DNA of 64,000 nt, taken from assembly GCA_947034885.2 (NCBI GenBank), contig OX344752.2, positions 26,664,386-26,728,385 on the forward strand, given 5' to 3'. The translations under genes were made by a program, and so were the position numbers. Origin of the DNA: Thuidium tamariscinum. Its lineage: Eukaryota; Streptophyta; Bryopsida; Hypnales; Thuidiaceae. Under the pieces are notes generated by a model. That model searched no databases. It saw nothing but the letters and a program-made list of their open reading frames with translations, and was not told the origin of the DNA. Shown here in pieces: positions 62,017-64,000 of this stretch (its first letter is position 1; every line of letters begins with the position of its first letter).

Positions 62017-62147
62017 TGCACCTATTGGTTCAATGTTCAAAGTATATTAGTGTTTATTAGGTTGCAACGCCCATGGCATCCATGCACATGAATGGATGCC
62101 ATGGGCGTTGCAACCTAATCGCACCTATTGGTTCAATGTTCAAAGTA
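62017..62147. repeat. Direct repeats flanking a perfect palindrome
   Basis: The sequence GCACCTATTGGTTCAATG and its continuation (about 27 bp) occur at about 62017-62044 and again at 62120-62147. Between them lies a palindrome with a 28-bp perfect stem (62056-62083 against 62092-62119) and an 8-nt loop. The right copy continues with a further short duplication of TTCAAAGTAT. Confidence 0.85.
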
Positions 62148-62193
62148 TGTTCAAAGTATATTAGTTATAAAAAGCATAAGAGGATTTTCAACT

Positions 62194-62505
62194 GTTGTAC
62201 AAGACTGCGAGTTCCCAAATGCTGGGAACGCATTGGGAATGCGGGGAACGTGATGCTGATGTGGTCAAGCGACTGCCACGTCAGAAAACACTATTTTTTA
62301 TTAATTTTAATTAAATATTAAATATTTTTAAAATATTTTTTTGAAAAAAAAAAATTTTAAATCATTTTTTTGCTCTTTAGTACACTCTGAAGTTTTATGG
62401 AATTTTTTTTTTTTTCAAAATTCAAAAATTCAAACCAGCAGGGGGCTGGTCTACAACAGTGGGAACAATTTCGGAGAACAACCCTGAAACGGTCTTCTGG
62501 GGGTC
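62194..62505 (-). repeat. Dispersed repeat, copy B
   Basis: Reverse-complement relative of 18279-18600 with the same landmarks (CAAATGCTGGGAA, ATGCTGATGTGGTC, a long A/T tract, GGCTGGTCTACAACA). No coding capacity. Confidence 0.6.
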
Positions 62506-64000
62506 CAGAAATCCTCTTATGTCACATCATTCTAAGGTTAACAAGTGAAGTCATCCATCAAATCTTTCAGGTTTTCAACACCCTAACCTTTAAAGAATGG
62601 GCTTATGATTATTTTTTCAGATTTTGAAGTTTCTCTCTTTGTATGCTTCCATTCTTCAATTATACATGAATGAAAATTTTTGAACTTATCCTTCAGAGAT
62701 GGAATAACATACCTTCTTTAAATCATAAGAGTTTCCTATGTTTTATGAAAAATTGGAATTACTATGAATTCTTGGATAAGGCATTAAAAAATTCATATCA
62801 AATACAAAATATTCTTAAAAAATCTGAATTTTTTCCATAGTTGTATATCATAGTCTTGAACACCATGAGGAACACCATGGTGCATTTTTTAATGTATGAT
62901 TTAGAAAATCAACATTGATGGTACTAGGCTCAAAGCTCAAACTACAAAAAAATATCTAAATTCAAGAATTTAAAATTTTTAAATTGAATCAAAGACTAGT
63001 TTTGATAAGCCGTGTTTCATTAGGTGGTTTCAAATTCAAAAAGATCATTTTTATGGCATAAATTCAAATGTAGAGAAAAAAAGCAAAATTGTCAAAATAC
63101 AACACACATAATGATCTATAGATTTGCTCACTTTCTCATGTAGGAAAGTCTAAATATCAAAAGAGAATATTTAACAACTTTCATTGAAATTGAATTTAAG
63201 AAACTCCATTAAAATAAATTGGATGAAAGAACATTGTTTTTTGTCCTTAAGGCTTCCTTGAAATCATTCAAAAGATATAAAATGTCTACTTAGGTGATTC
63301 ATAGTTAAAGATAAAGTCCATACCAATATACTCAAACCTCAAAACCCTTCACTTTATATACCTTATTTTCATTGTACTATGAAGTGAAATTTCTTAGTTT
63401 TATTTGTCAAGGATGAAATTGCATGTCTCACATAATAAATTTTTCAGATATTTCTATGAAGATTTTAAATTACCATAATTTTTTTAAATAAAAAATTCAT
63501 TTGAAATACAAAACATCCTAAAAAAAATCTAAAACCATTGTAATAGAAGAACAAAATGTTTTTGTATAAAGAGACTTCTTTATCATTCTATATCTAAAAA
63601 GGTGGATATAAATTGTCAATTTCAATATTATGCTCATTTTTAGGAATTTTTAAAATTTTCAAACATAATAGAATCTACACTTTAGAATCTTAAATTTTTT
63701 ATTTCAAAATCTAAAAATATTATATTTAATTAGTATTTAAATATAATTTTGACAGAAAGAACTCTTGGGTGATTGCAAGAAAGGGATGTACTATTTGGTG
63801 TCACAATCCAAGTGACTTTCATGTCATTGGTTATAACTTTTGAGGAATTGAACCAATGTATTTGAAATTTTTATTAAAGATGACCAACTTGATAGTAAAG
63901 AAATTCATTATTTTTCAAAAATTTCCAAAAAACATTTTATAATTAAATTTTAATTTACCTGATTTGTCACACTTTGCAATTTAGGGGTTTTTAGTACTGT

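Larger units (their letters stand above)
61322..64000. other. RPT4 upstream region and AT-rich intergenic DNA
   Basis: The RPT4 promoter lies just right of 61321. The rest holds the piggyBac-like MITE at 61515-61735, the palindrome at 62056-62119 with direct repeats on both sides, and dispersed repeat copy B at 62194-62505. From 62.5 to 64.0 kb it is AT-rich with no gene seen. Confidence 0.6.

Overview
This window is nuclear DNA from a streptophyte, meaning a land plant or a close algal relative. Every confident gene has many short exons with GT-AG introns. The conserved ones (RPT4, eIF3d, PIG-P, a PYROXD2-like oxidoreductase, a plastid-type Rossmann protein) read as plant or algal orthologues. 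AT-rich intergenic DNA is loaded with small transposons. The LTR element is a chromodomain Ty3/gypsy element; this kind is widespread in non-seed plants, but I cannot name the species. No rRNA gene, tRNA gene, CRISPR array or bacterial-type operon was seen.

Layout. Positions 1-7931 are AT-rich and gene-free, with a TA-flanked MITE candidate, a degenerate tandem repeat and a tRNA-derived SINE. Positions 7932-17688 are one very large inverted repeat. Its left arm is split by a 6.4-kb decayed Ty3/gypsy chromovirus (8377-14770, GATTT target duplication), and the right arm keeps the intact empty site. Positions 17689-20834 hold piggyBac-like MITEs and another dispersed repeat. Positions 20835-23780 (minus) encode an unrecognised plastid-targeted protein in seven exons. 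About 24.67-26.65 kb and 38.89-40.92 kb are direct copies of one 2-kb segment carrying a PIG-P gene, intact in the first and frameshifted in the second. Positions 28093-31785 (plus) encode a plastid Rossmann/SDR-like protein with an apparent U12-type AT-AC intron. Positions 32503-35029 (minus) encode a single-pass membrane coiled-coil protein of unknown role. Small minus-strand candidate genes lie at 37961-38272 and 41034-41864. Positions 44324-48830 (plus) are eIF3d, 50167-55858 (plus) PYROXD2-like, and 57807-61321 (minus) the 26S proteasome ATPase RPT4. The last 2.7 kb are AT-rich with a MITE, a perfect 28-bp-stem palindrome and a repeat copy.

The genes are independent housekeeping units (translation initiation, protein degradation, GPI-anchor synthesis, redox, plastid functions), not a pathway cluster. 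eIF3d and PYROXD2-like run in tandem, and PYROXD2-like and RPT4 converge. The unusual biology is in the repeats: a 222-bp MITE family flanked by TTAA, an inverted repeat with a nested retroelement, a local palindrome related to an RPT4 intron, a duplicated transit-peptide exon and the PIG-P duplication.

Exon coordinates were assembled by eye from splice sites and reading-phase continuity. All eIF3d, PYROXD2-like, RPT4 and Rossmann-gene junctions keep phase.
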